Part shown: in pieces, positions 50,019-62,224 of the stretch
Layout of the letters: each line of letters opens with the position of its first letter
Numbering within the stretch: position 1 is the first letter of the stretch
Assembly (NCBI RefSeq): GCF_003073045.1
Contig: NC_037599.1
Span: forward strand, 25,954,695-26,018,694
Direction of reading: 5' to 3'
DNA length: 64,000 nt
Source: Pomacea canaliculata
Taxonomy: Eukaryota > Mollusca > Gastropoda > Architaenioglossa > Ampullariidae
The notes under the pieces: generated by a model
Database searches by the model: none
What the model was told of the DNA's origin: nothing
Seen by the model: the letters and a program-made list of their open reading frames with translations, nothing else
Made by a program: the position numbers and the translations under genes

Positions 50019-52487
50019 ATGGCGGATATGCGCCGTGAAACCAGCGTGTCTCACCGGACAGCCCCTGACCATGACCCGCTATCGCCATTCAGGCGTGACT
50101 ACAGTCACGTGTCCAACCAACTGAGAGCCAGTGATTACTCATGTGAGTCTCCAGTGCACGGTAATGAGTGAGGCCAAACTGGCGAAGTGCTAGCTTGTAC
50201 CTGCATGTGTAGCTACTCGAGTTGGTTTGATAGAATAGCTTACTGGGGAAAGTAGAAGAGGGACATCTGATCCCCAATATCTGTCTGTATGAACTAAAGT
50301 ATTTATATAAATAATAACAAGCTTTGCTGCACCACTCATGGAATCGCACAGTGGGAGGGCTCCAGTCACGTGTGTTACGTTCACGAGTATTGCCGGTGGT
50401 GTGGTGAGTCCCTTGGTGTGGTTGTCGTAGTCGGACGTGTCACTCACGTGTTTATGGTGTTGCTGGTGTCAACAAAGCTGTCAGTTGTACAAAAACATCT
50501 TCATACATATACACACCGTACACAATACTTATGTGGACAATACAAGTCTGCTGTCTGATGTTTGTACATCGACAGTTTATTCTAACTTCTGCCCGCTGTT
50601 AACAGACACGTGACCGTTGATTAGAATTCTTTCCAGTTGTCGCCATCCTAGAATCACAGTCTTTTACATAATCTGATTTGTTTACCATGATAAAGGAGTA
50701 AAGGATGAGACAAACAATCCTCAGCAAACGCTATGATGACCTTTGTCTTAGAATTTTTAATTAGTTTATTTAATATTGAAACAAAATATGAGCTACCATC
50801 TGAGGGTGTAGGTGAGAGGGAGAAACAGAGACAGGTAGGGTGAAGAGATTGTGATCGGGTGGATGGGAGTTGGGTAGTTAGGTGTTGGAGTGTGTCTAAG
50901 GTGTGTGCTCGAATGTCATTGTGTTGCTCTCTTTGAATTTTAATTTTTCTTTCCTTCATACAGGGCCCAGGTATGCACGTTACATAACAGCAGCCTCTCA
51001 CGTGTTTATCGTTGTAGGAAGGAGCGGCAGTGGAAAAAGCAGGATAGGAAACACTCTTCTCGGAAGACATGCCTTCGTAATCGGAGATGGTTCTTATCCA
51101 ATAACAAGGAAGTCTCAGATAAAATCAACAATAAGAAGACACACAATATCAACGGTGCGATGTTGCATAGTATTCTCATATTTATTCTCAAGCAACCGCA
51201 GATTCTTGCAAGAAATAATAGTTTTCTGCCTTACACACACACAAACAAACAAACAGATACAATTAAATAGACAGAGTAATGACTTTCTTATCTCGCTGCC
51301 ATGCCTCCAACACAAATGTCAGGTGACATAGCAAGTATACGATCCATCAGGGACAGGAGGGTCTGGTACCTTAGAGGAAATACGTTAGCCACCAAGTGTG
51401 GCGAGAAGTGGGGCATGTGAGATAATTGTATGTGGGATAATTAGTCGAGATATATTTGTTTAATTTTGAGGACTTCTATTTATACTGTTCCACGTGAATA
51501 GATGGAGAAAAGACAGGATCGGCTTTTATGAATGTAGGACGAGAGAGTGAGATACAATGAGAGAGAGAGGACCAGTCATCGTAACTTTATTTACAGGCTG
51601 ATTATAAATCTTTCAGGATATTTCTTTCTACTCTGTTTCACTAATAACGTATCTGCAATAAAATCGCGTCTTCCTGACTCGCAGTTCGATTTGGCAGACT
51701 GTCATAAAAATTTTTTATTCGTGCAAAGGTCTTGGATACTCCAGACATCTTCAGCCTGAGCTGCGAACCTGAAAATCAGATAACAGAAATTAAGAGGTGG
51801 AAGACACTGACATCACATGAAAAGCCGATCATCCTGTTGGCCGTGCGCCTCGATATGGAGTACATGATCGATGACTACGCCATCTACAAAGAGTTCAAGC
51901 GGCTCTGGGCAGACGACTCCGACATCGCAAGTCATCTGGTTGTGGCCTTCACCTTTGGAGACCGGATACACAGAGACTTTGTGAGGGAGTTGAAGGACAT
52001 AAGCGTGGAGCTCAAGAGTGTCTTGAAGGATGCCCACAATCGCTACGTGATTTTTCAAGTAGATACAGGTGTAGGTATTTATGTTTTACCTTGGTTTTCA
52101 TTTGTTGTAGGATAATGAGTGTGCGTGTGTGTGTTGTCATGCTGAGTTTGTGACTTATCAGATCTAGGGGCAGTGGGAGATCCTTAATTCTTCTTTCCTT
52201 TTGCTCCTCAGGAGAAAGACATCCACGAAGAGTTCGACCAGTTCTCTAGCGTCATCAACGAATGGCAAACACAGTACGGCTTCGTTCACATCCAGAAAGT
52301 CACGACCTCTGTGATATTCATCATAGCCCTAATAGCTGTGGTCTGCATTGTCATGGAAGTCTTGTACAATGGTATGGAGCTGATTGTGGCAGGTGGACTG
52401 CTGTGTCTCTTCATGGCTGTGCTGTGGTATTGGATGAGGCAACTGGGCAGGCTACCACCACCCAAAATAATCATGAGCCACATATAG
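50019..52487 (+). CDS. GIMAP/AIG1-type GTPase with two C-terminal membrane segments, complete (4 exons)
   Basis: Exons 50019-50142 (ATG, N-terminus MADMRRETSVSHR, phase 1 end), 50964-51154 (P-loop GRSGSGKSR, phase 0 end), 51729-52058 (330 nt) and 52212-52487 (stop TAG) join in frame, giving about 306 residues. The P-loop has Arg where Ser/Thr usually follows GKS. G3 is VLDTPD; the conserved box is around EKPIILLAVRLDMEYMIDDY; G4 position reads FTFGDRIH. The last exon has EKDIHEEFDQF, then hydrophobic runs VIFIIALIAVVCIVM and LIVAGGLLCLFMAVLWYW separated by about 9 residues, consistent with a membrane hairpin, and a basic tail. The exon-2 donor (ACG/GTGCGA) is weak. Exon plan and subfamily motifs match the minus-strand gene at 10854-12920. 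It sits between two convergent CTLD genes. Confidence 0.88.
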
Positions 52488-53204
52488 AGGCGATGCAAAA
52501 GTGACCAGCATCTTGTGTAGCTTTTACTTATATACTTCGACAGCAGCCAGTGCTTACTAGCCACCGTCATAATTTCCTATTAAAGGTCTGTTGAAGTGAT
52601 TACTCTTTTGTAATGATTTAGTAAACTTCAATTGCAAGCTATTTTTCAACCTTTCCAATAATCGTCCTTTTTCACACCCTTCCTTTTGCAATATCATGTT
52701 ACTCTCAGCTCTTGTTCTTGTTGTTTGGTTCCTCTTTGTTTTCTGTATTTGATTTTTTTCTTTGTTTAGTACGGTTGGTTATTCTTTTATAGTTTATTTT
52801 ATTTGTTTGTTTTCTTGTCCCTCGTATGCTGTCCGTGTTTTGTTTTTGTTCTTAAGTGCTTAGGGCATGCTCCTGAGGAGTGTGAGTATGCGCTTTACAA
52901 ATTTTGCATACTTTATATTATTTTTATTCTTGAGATACATGACCACAAACATTACCTTAGGAGGTCAAAAACACAGACATCAGGTTAAAATAACCCTGAA
53001 GGCGACAGTTACATACAATGCTCACACAGCAAGCGGTACACGACTCCCCATCCCTGCTCTTGCTTGAACAGAAAACTTGACAACGTGCGAATCAATGCAA
53101 GAAGAACAGATTTATCAATCATAGAATTATGTTAAATAAATGCAAAACACACTTGCTTATCTAATTCAAGTCTTATCCGTTATATTCCAAGCTACAGTGC
53201 TGTT
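52488..53204. other. 3' flank of the GIMAP gene, no gene seen
   Basis: T-rich sequence. At about 52855-52925 a TGAGTATGCGCTTTACAAAT-like stretch resembles the 3' tail of common invertebrate SINEs; a related GCGCTCTGAGC... tail sits at about 5090-5130. Too short for a firm call. Confidence 0.35.
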
Positions 53205-53345
53205 AACTCTCGTTATGACCACTATCCACTCTTTCATACATACTCTCGTCAACTTTGCTCATGCAGATGATATTGCCATCTACATCCTACAGCACACAGT
53301 GGAGTGAGTCGGGGTTAATAATACCACGTATATCCGCTGAATTGA
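53205..53345 (+). mobile_element. LINE remnant: reverse transcriptase active-site piece
   Basis: The plus strand reads HSFIHTLVNFAHADDIAIYI, an F/Y-ADD box with flanking strands as in Jockey-like reverse transcriptases, followed by stops within 10 codons. Only about 40 codons are recognisable. Confidence 0.55.
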
Positions 53346-56005
53346 CACCAATCTGATGCTATACCCTCCTCCCAAGTCCGGTGCTTTGGAACACGAGAAA
53401 ATAAACAGATGTCCTCCTCTCCTCTAAGAAAGTCGACGTCTTCTTCCTGCCTTAACTTTCAACATCCGCCTCTCAAAGTAGTCCCAGTTCTGGACACAAT
53501 TCCTTGGAGTTTGAATGATCCATAAGTGCGTGCGGCACAGAGCTGAACGAAATTTTTAGTTCATACTAAATGAAAAAACAAAAAGCTAAAAGGTCTTACT
53601 GGAAAGTCTGTTTGTTTACAACGTTCTTAGAGTATCAGCACAAGTAAAATGCAAAATAACAAATGTATCCAAAAATAATGAATCAAAGATAAATGTGTTT
53701 GAATAATAATAAAAAAAGAGAAAATTTACGACCTAGTCTCAGTCACTTTTCTGGTCACAACTCAGGGGACTTAACCCTATTCCATATTAGCATAGAAAAG
53801 TGGTTGCCTCCCTTACTATAGAACCTTTTAAATAAGCTTTTATACCATGTATCATCAACAAGAATAACAGGAAAACAGTAGAAATGTGCCTTTTATATGT
53901 ACCTTGAAAGAAGTGAGCTCTGCACACAATCCAGAAGCCTTTCTACTGAATCAGAATTGAATACTTACTTTCAGGGAAAAGAATCAGGACGATGAATGCA
54001 GATGCTACAAAGACCGCTGTATGGAGGCAACTCTGTTTGATTTTATGTATAATATTATAAAGCATTAATTATTATTGTAGAATATCACACAAAAATAATT
54101 TTCTACTTCCACATTTCCACTGACAGGATAGTAGCTCTTGTCGAAACCTGTTTTAAGAGAACATTCTGAGGTTAGTTACTAAGTGACTTCACAGTTTGAA
54201 TCTTTTACATACAGTATTCATTCAAATTACAAAATGTTTTCAAGGAACAGAAATATGTAAACTTAGACACGAGCAAACATAATTTAATAACCATGTTTTT
54301 GACTGATACTTGTTTTCTTTTTTTTCTCTGTCTCAGGGTTAAAAACCTCATTTTAAGCGTGATAGCGCTATAATTCATATCTTTTAGACAAACCAATCAA
54401 ATTTTCACAATAATGGAAAATACTCCTAGCTTATAATCCCCACCAGCGAGTTTGGGAACAAGAAAAAGGTCCCACTTCTATCTAGTCATGTATTACATCA
54501 AAGCAAATTATATATATATATACTGTGCGTGCATAATCACTTGCTACAAAACACAAAAATACAAACGTACAGACCTTACGACTCATTTTATCAAAAAGAT
54601 ATAATTCCATCCCATCTATCTTGGACGACTGTTGGAGTCTCATTTCTTTGTTCTTGACCACGTGAAGGAGAAAAGCTTCTCTTTTTACGAAAATTAATAA
54701 CTTTTGCTGATGGATACCTGTTGGCCTGAAAGATTACCAGTAATACTGACAGTCTTAGCGATTTTGTTTGGTACCCACTGAGCTTAAATCAACATTCTTA
54801 AATTATCACACAAACAACTTAGCCTGTGAAAAATGTGGGCAATATTGAGTTTTCGTGATAAAATAGTAATGTTGTGTTATTATGTTATCATCATCATCAT
54901 CATGGTTATCATGTTAATCATCATATCCAATTAATGAAAAGGCAAAAGTGTTCTGGCTATTTTTCTCACCTTTTCCTGGGAGGATCTGCAGAGGTTAAGT
55001 CCTCACCAACTGATTTTTCTAGGGGATAATTGTCAGCGGCTGGTTTGCGATAGAAATTTGCGGGTTACCTATCGGGATGTTCTCGGACCTAGGGCACTCA
55101 TCCCGATCGAGAGGTCCAAAACAACTTGGCAGTCAACTGAGTTGACTTACAGACATATTTTTCCGCGCCAATGTCCAGATTTGTGTAACCACGCATAACA
55201 CTAACCAAGCATAACAAACTAAATGTTCATGACACACCTCAGGAATTTAAAGGCACAGAGGTCTTAATTAATGCACGGCCATTTTGTCATAGATACCAAG
55301 CAAGTGCTTACTACTTGAACTTTCAGAGTATCCCTTACAATTGAGTTTTTATGTCGTAAATATACATCTTATGTTTATTATTTATGCTCATTGATTTTGA
55401 TAGAAAACATACCAAACGCTGTTAGTTCAGTTACTACAATTGTATAGCATCGATCATTTTTGATTCATTTTGATCCTATTTGGTCTTTTTCACAATGAGT
55501 GTTACAGAAAGTTTTGTTGTAGGTAGAACATTTTGCTTCCTCAGTGATATGTTGACAAATTTATCAATATATGACATAAATATGATTAAATTATACCTAA
55601 AATAGACTTTATAACCGAGAGTATAATTATCAGGAAGTAGCACTACTTTGAGGCAGTGGGGTGAGACACAAATGTGTGTGTGAATAATCAAAAGGATGAT
55701 CTGTGGATGGAATGACAGTAGTTCAGCTGTTCAGGGGTAGGAATGAATACTGAAGCATGCCTACACTTTATGTAACATTTTACTGCACACTTTTATTAGA
55801 AAAAAAGATTTTGTACACTTTTCCATATCACATGTGTCACAACAGAAAGTTTCTTTTATGATTTGAACATAATAGCTAAAATAAAACTAGAAAATATTAA
55901 AACAGTTTAGTGTTTTTAATTTTGGTTTCACAATCTATACTCCTTTTTTCTAGAAAATTGAAAAGATGATAACCATGTATCGTCATTCACATTAAGACAC
56001 TAACA
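53346..56005. other. Intergenic stretch, no gene seen
   Basis: AT-rich, with an (ATC)n run near 54890-54902 and a (TA)n near 54510. The 3' end of the minus-strand CTLD gene should lie here, but no further CTLD, membrane or tail exon was recognised. Confidence 0.35.
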
Positions 56006-56203
56006 CAGTGGTTCTTAACCGGGGTTCTATCGAACCCTAGGGGTTCGGTGAGTCGGTCTCAGGGGTTCGGCGGAGCGTCTGCCATGGAAGTCAAGACATA
56101 CCGGACTGATTATGTAAATTCGTGATGACACTAAAGAAGGGTTCGGTGAATGTCCATATGAAACTTGTGAGTTCGGTACCTCAAACAAGGTTAAGAACCA
56201 CTG
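56006..56203. mobile_element. hAT-type MITE
   Basis: Ends CAGTGGTTCTTAACC and GGTTAAGAACCACTG are perfect inverted repeats, the well-known hAT signature. Flanks 55998-56005 and 56204-56211 agree in 7 of 8 bases (xACTAACA), an 8-bp target duplication with one change. It is 198 bp and noncoding; GGGTTCG words repeat inside. Confidence 0.9.
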
Positions 56204-56406
56204 TACTAACATTACTAACATTATGACAATGCATTGATATCGAAAACATTGGCAATCCTCGTAACCTTTTAACTTGAAAACTGTATTTTTTTATGCTCTT
56301 TATAAGTAGCAAATATTAGGAAAATTTTAAAAATCTATCAATTCCCTCTATATATCTTCGTTATGTTTAAAATGCCTGTGAATTGCTAAAAATGTTTCCC
56401 ACTTAC

Positions 56407-57106
56407 TACGAGTTTTTTGGCAGATGTAGGAGTGTAATGCTGTGCAGTCCGTGAAGACCAGTGAATTATTCGAGGCGATCATTCCACACTTTTGTGAATC
56501 CTTGTCCTGCTTCAGATCCTCGTTACTTGGAGATGTCCTTCGCACTCCTACCCACCATGGCGAAGTCTTCATATCAATATCATTCTGTATCTTTATCTGG
56601 ATGGGAATAGAAAAAAATGTCATGGTAATATCATTTATAAATCAAATGACAACACATACACTATTCACATAATGTACACTCACCAGTAAAATGTCATCAT
56701 CAGACGATACGAAAGGTGCTAGATACATACGAACAAAATGATAGAGAGATAAAAAAAAAAAACACACACACAGAGGAATTCTTATATTCTTGAAAAATCT
56801 AACATAATTTTGTAGGTTAATGTTAATAGTAACACGATTTCAGCAGCGATATGGTCCCAGACATAAAATTGACAGCATTTGTTACCCTGTTAGCCAATCT
56901 AATATAGAAAGACTAAGAGAAATTTTTGAAAATATTTCTTGAACTGTGTTTGTCTACACTACAGACCAGTTGGCTTAAAGTTCTGACGATCAGCAGATTT
57001 GTTCCCTCGGCTTTGCAGGTCTCCTGGGCACCAGACCACGACATGGTCTTATTGGACAACTTGTAACAAAAAGGGGTTCGGCCGATCCATTCAGATTCAC
57101 AGTTGT
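56407..57106 (-). CDS. Minus-strand CTLD module 3 (exon A and fused exon B/C)
   Basis: Exon A 57106-56967: NCESEWIGRTPFCYKLSNKT and TCKAEGTNLLIVRT; its donor is GTCTGT. The fused exon 56596-56407 is 190 nt: IKIQNDIDMKTSPWWVGV, KCGMIASNNSLVFTDC and YICQKTR, ending in phase 1 before GTAAGT. The segment carrying EPN/QPD in long-form CTLDs is reduced. Counterpart of plus-strand CTLD6, but here the frame is intact. Confidence 0.85.
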
Positions 57107-59457
57107 CTACAAATAAAGAGAAAATGACCTGGTTGATGTTTTGAGATGCTTTTCAATATCATTATTCACACAAGCATTCATTGTCAGTGAGGACAAATAC
57201 CGGACACTAGCAAGAATTTATCTGTGTCAGCATGACATCTACTATTTAATGTATCTCATTCTTTCTACACTAAATATAGTTTGGCACTTTTAGCTCTTTG
57301 GTCTTACAACATGTTTACCCACACTTGTACACACTATTCACATCACAAGACACTTTAGTCAACGATGGGCGTGAATCCCTTCGTCATTGCTATGATCACC
57401 TGTTGGCATCCTGTTTTATGTATTTTGTTAACTTCATTAAAACGAATATAAATTGTAATTCTTGAGTATTCACTTGATTTCACACATATGAAGAATAGAG
57501 AGGAATCACAAGGCATGCCACTCAGAAAGCCATCAGAGTCCATCACCAGACAGTCCTCTGTGATGAGCACGTCCTTCTTCCACTGACTGAAGAGATACAA
57601 ATAGAAAGGTTGTCGTTAGGAGATGTGAAACAAGACAAAGAATGTATTTACATCTTTAAGCATGAAATCATAAATTTGATGGCAGGCATCAGCAGCGATC
57701 TGCAAGGCTTTACCAACAGGACGAATGTTTGAACTAAAGGAAATAGACTGGTATGCAGGTAGATATCTACCTGGATAGGTCTTTAATAAAATGGTAACTC
57801 ACGTTATTGCAGGGGATATCATCGGAGGCTTGCCAAACCACTGCCAATTGCCATCAGATATCTTCTGTAGCCCCACCCACCAGTGGACTATACTGGTGAT
57901 GTGATACATCTCGTTCCTGATCTGCAACTTCAGGCCAAACAAGTGGCGATGCACTGAGTAAATAGATGTATACTAAAGTATGAAATGTCACCAGCACCTG
58001 ATTTTGACAAGCATTTCTTATGCAACAATGTGTATTAACATGTGAGAAGATAAATTAATGTCTCCTTTCCCAAAAAAGCACTAAAATAAATAATTTAAGC
58101 AAGTTTGCCTTCTGGTAAAATGAGATCAAACAGTTAGAAATAAAACTTCGAGTCTCTGTTCTATTTATGTTCAAAAGATAAATAGTAAGCAAGAGTAATC
58201 ACATTTCAGACAAAATTAATTAATACTGTTGTAGACAGGTGGACATATAAACAGAGTAAAGCATGTTAAATGTTAATTCAGTATATAGAAACCTGAAGGT
58301 ATGAAGGTTGCATACCAGTTCGTCTAAAGACTCCAGGGTCAGCAAATTGGCGCCGTCCTCATTACACTTTCTCTGTGCGTCTTTCCACTGCTTATTCTGA
58401 CCATAAAGCTTGTAGCAGGAATCCAAGATCATGATCCAGTTCCTATCACAACTGTTCCTAGAGTGGTTAACGCGCTCTACGCAAGGAAACAAATGTGTCA
58501 TAGACTTTGAGTATGTAAAAGCTATTATCTAACGTTATATGAATATATATGTGCTTGGCTGACTCTCTCATTATGTATATATAGATGTAGATAAATGACT
58601 AATGTAGATATTATCAGCTGTCATAGCTACTCATCTACTGACAAATGGAATAAAAGGTGAATTTTTCTGAGTAAAGGTTAAAAATATTGTCCCCTAACAG
58701 CTGGGTTGACTGGGAAAGGCTGCTGAAGCAAACCAAACCCACGTGCTTCTAGTTTTGAAAACTTTCTAACTGGCGGTACTTACTTAAGTATTTCTTACAG
58801 ATGTAGAATTGTTGCCGTTCGCAGGGAACATCATTCAGTTTGCCCGTAGGGTACATCTCCACACAGTATTCGTGATTCTCTACATTGTTGGGCTCGCCAT
58901 CGTTCCACAATCTTTAATCAAAGAACATTTGGCAGCATCCAAAGTAAAAGGAGAAATATTGACTTTTATAGAATTCTCAAAACTGATATATTTCAAGATT
59001 TATTCACACCAGATCTTAAATAAGTGGGAGCGCGCAATAAGCGCCGAACTTTTCTTTCTGTCGTCCTCTTTATCTACAGAAGCCAGGTTGGGTCAATCTA
59101 ATACACATCCAGGTCTTTTATCATCTTTTCTTATTGAATACATATCATCGTGCACTTTTTTTTCTTAATTCACTCGTTTTAATTTACAAATTTTTGTTGA
59201 TGCAAATCTTCTTTATTACAGAAAAGTTGCACTTTCAATAAGGGAATGTTTTGTAAAAGTGATGAAAATATTAATGACAAAATTTGTATTAATTACAGCC
59301 TTAGGAACAACTACTCTATATAAAAGCTGACTTACATGATTTCCCCTGAGAAAGATGAGTTATCATAGAGGAACATTCCCTTGCTTTCACTTGAGTTACT
59401 TTGTAGTTTTACCCACCAGATTCCTTCAGAGGCAGCAAGTTCCATCTCTGACAGTTT
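56407..59457 (-). CDS. Multi-CTLD gene on the minus strand, three modules seen (5' and 3' ends unresolved)
   Basis: Exons in transcript order: 59457-59336 (B) and 58911-58784 (C); 58476-58316 (A), 57927-57803 (B) and 57586-57474 (C); 57106-56967 (A) and 56596-56407 (fused B/C). All have GT-AG sites and the same 1-0, 0-2, 2-1 phases as the plus-strand gene, and no stop or frameshift was seen. The first module lacks its A exon in the sequence up to 64000, and no signal peptide was found. The last two modules match CTLD5 and CTLD6 of the plus-strand gene in order and structure, so the genes are inverted paralogues in tail-to-tail orientation. Predicted role: secreted or surface lectin-like recognition protein. 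Confidence 0.8.
57474..58476 (-). CDS. Minus-strand CTLD module 2 (exons A, B, C)
   Basis: Exon A 58476-58316: NSCDRNWIMILDSCYKLYGQ and KCNEDGANLLTLES. Exon B 57927-57803: LQIRNEMYHITSIVHWWVGL then GNWQWFGKPP. Exon C 57586-57474: QWKKDVLITEDCLVMDSDGF, LSGMPC and FFICVKS. Exon C is short (113 nt) and lacks EPN/QPD. It pairs clearly with exon C of plus-strand CTLD5 (QWKEDEL, DCVMMDSDG). Confidence 0.85.
58784..59457 (-). CDS. Minus-strand CTLD module 1 (exons B and C), EPN-type
   Basis: Exon B 59457-59336: KLSEMELAASEGIWWVKLQS, then FLYDNSSFSGEIM; its acceptor could lie a few codons earlier. Exon C 58911-58784: LWNDGEPNNVENHEYCVEM, KLNDVPC and FYICKKYL. It has EPN plus LND, the best-kept sugar-site motif set of this gene. 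The A exon is not recognisable upstream, where 4.5 kb up to the window end contain a solo LTR and a MITE. Confidence 0.75.
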
Positions 59458-60527
59458 CTTTATTTCCAGAGTGACAACAAAATACAACAAAGCATTGCAG
59501 TACTTATTTGTAGCCCTATACTCCGTTTACATTATAAAAATATTGATGAAATGGTGGAAGCATGTTGAAAAGTACTAAATGTCTATTTACTCCTGTATAA
59601 GTTATGATTCGATACGAGTTTCCTGCCTGATATTTTGTTTCAGATTACGAAGGCTAAATAATTTCTGTGTTGTACTCAATATCATAAAATCTATCAAGCT
59701 TAACTAGGTCTACCATTTTTCTATCACACAGAGAAGAAACTTTCTTGCTATTTATCCCTCCGCTGTTTCTCTCTCAATATATATATATATCGTTTGGTTG
59801 GTATACATACCAGAAGAGCGATTTGGGGTTCCATAGGGTAGAAGGATTGGGAGAAGTGACTATACTCTAAGACTAAGACATGATATTTAAGTTAATTAGT
59901 TAAAATAATAACAATAATTATTAACATCTGTTGTTAATTAAAACAACAAAGCGGACATAAAGATATTAATGTAAACAGAAAGAAAAATATTTCAACAAAA
60001 AATATAGTAGCTGAAACAAAAAACATCAAAATAGACATACAGTAGACACGTCAATGCTAAAATGTGTTAAACATAATCTTATGTTACATTGTGGGGTAGG
60101 CCATAATCAAATCACATAAAGTGTTATAGTAATGAGCGTAAAGATGTTAAAATCTTTGGCGAAGGTAACTGGATCATCAGTTTGGATTTTTTTCTACCTG
60201 TCAATGATCACCTGTGGGTGACAACCTCCCTGATCGCTTTAGCTATTTAGTTAAGATGCTTGATGTGTGATGACCAAAGTACATGAGCCTTGGATGTATA
60301 GACAGCACATCTACTGCAAGAATGCCCTATGCACGAAGAACTCAGGCACCGCATTTGGACTGATGAGACGCCAGTATTGAGGAAGCTACACGCAGGGCCG
60401 CCGAGAGCCAGCCCGAGCCCCGGGACAGACGACCTCTCCGGGCCCCTTGTACTTGTAATCGTAAATTATTTTCCCAGTATATAATGTATGTTTACAATTC
60501 GAATTTCAATATCTACACTTTATTCAG
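59458..60527. other. Stretch upstream of the minus-strand CTLD exons, no gene seen
   Basis: AT-rich; small (TA)n at about 59778-59791. A GGGCCGCCGAGAG-type GC patch at about 60390-60455 looks like part of another repeat. No A-type CTLD exon was found here. Confidence 0.4.
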
Positions 60528-61781
60528 TGTCACGACCGGTAGTCGGACATTGCGCATTCTTTACGAAGAACGACAAGAGATCACTTCAGATTGAGACGTT
60601 CTGTTATTTATTATACACCAAAAAGAAAAAAATACTAAAAAAAACATAAATTGTAATACAAGAATTTCCAGGAGGTCAAATTAAACCATACAGCACAAGT
60701 TCACTGTTATCCGATCTAAATCAGAAAGTATACATCCTAGGTTGGTTCAACACCGACACTACGGCAGCGCGCAGGCTGCTACAACAGTTCTCATACATAT
60801 GTCCGTTTCAATCCACATCTAACGATACGTCTCTCCGAGCACCTTTCTAGCCACCAGCAATGTCCGTGTACTCATAAATGTTCATCAAACACATACACAC
60901 AGTCCGTGTAAACCGTTTTATTCTCCCTCTAAAGTTGACGGTGGAGATAAACAATGGGGGGTACGACCTTCCCCCCTCTCTCTCTGGAGGTAAACTCAAA
61001 AGGCAAAAGTCTTACTTTGCGTTGTCGGTACCAGCGGACAATCAAATCGTCAGTGTCCTCGACACTCCATTGCACGACTTTTAAAAGACGACAGCGACGG
61101 CCCTCCACGCGGTCGGTGTGTCGTCGTCGTTGTCAGGTACGAGAGTGGAGCCCCTTGCTCAACACTCCCCAGCTGTGATGAGATGCTGCCCGCCTATAGT
61201 CGTCGGCTCGGGTTGTTCTTCTCTGGAACTTCTCAGCTCGGCGATGTCCACCGCTCCCAGTAGCAGATTCGGCGAGGAACCCTTCAGCAGCAGTTCTACT
61301 GAAGTTGCGATCCCCAAAACACAGCAAACAGCGGCTCCGTAGCAAACACGGTAAAGCAAGTCCGTCATCAATACACTCCACTCACAATTAACACAATTAA
61401 CAGCCGCCGCTGTATCAATCAGCTTCTCGATCGCTGGATGGCTCTCTCCCCACCTCAACTCGCTGCTCGATACTTCCTCTTGTTACTCGTTTCTCCCTCC
61501 CCCCCACCCCCGACCGACGCTACGGTCCGCCTTAAATCTTCACCCCCAGTCTCCTAGACCAGGTGTCGCATTCTTTCAGCCGCACGTGATGTCCGAAACT
61601 CACGTGGGGTTCACGACCTCTATATCCGTCAACTAATTACGCCGTTGACTGTCCATCGCAGAGGGGCAACACACACACAGGGCTGGCTACGCCACCCCGC
61701 TCCCCCCTCCATTTCCTTTCACCAAACTCAGGCGCAATTGCCACAAAAAAAAACAAAGGAGGCACGGACTGATCCATGACA
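60528..61781. mobile_element. Solo LTR of a retrotransposon
   Basis: The 1254-bp block starts TGTCA and ends TGACA (TG...CA with short inverted ends). It is flanked by identical 5-bp duplications TTCAG at 60523-60527 and 61782-61786. The interior is GC-richer than its surroundings and contains no gag-pol coding region or second LTR, so it is most simply a solo LTR, possibly Gypsy-like. Open frames inside are not recognisable. Orientation is uncertain. Confidence 0.8.
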
Positions 61782-62224
61782 TTCAGTAACCAAATATAGA
61801 CTGCAAACAGTAGGACAAGTGCACTAGGATCTACATCACTACTTGAACATAAAGTTGTTTACATGCGAGTGGTTAGTAAATGAGGACAAATGATGTTAAA
61901 GGATCAGACTTGTAGCGCTTGAGGGGTATGTGCATGAGTGCGTGGTGCGCATGGCACTGGCATCGATATAAATCCACACATTTTGTCAAATTCAACTAAA
62001 TTTGACAGGAAGATTATCAGGCAAACGGACATCACCTGGACAAAATGCAGTACCCATGCTAGTAATGAATGCAAGAAAGTGAATGAAATTGTACCCGTTA
62101 CATTTTACTCTACCGTGGGTAAGTAGACCTCTTCGTTGCAAAGGCGTAAACTTTGAAAAAGATTGCTTATAAGGCCTGCAAGATCTCGCACAGTGTTCTA
62201 TTTAGTAAAAAAAATAGTAAAATA

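Noticed and set aside
53970-54065. Minus-strand hydrophobic stretch (HTAVFVASAFIVLILFPE) ending at a perfect GTAAGT donor, considered as a signal-peptide or membrane exon
   Set aside because: The nearby ATG is out of frame with it, the acceptor is poor, and no lectin exon lies downstream on that strand.
61118-61458. Overlapping open frames of 74-99 codons on both strands
   Set aside because: They lie within the GC-rich solo LTR and have no recognisable domain.
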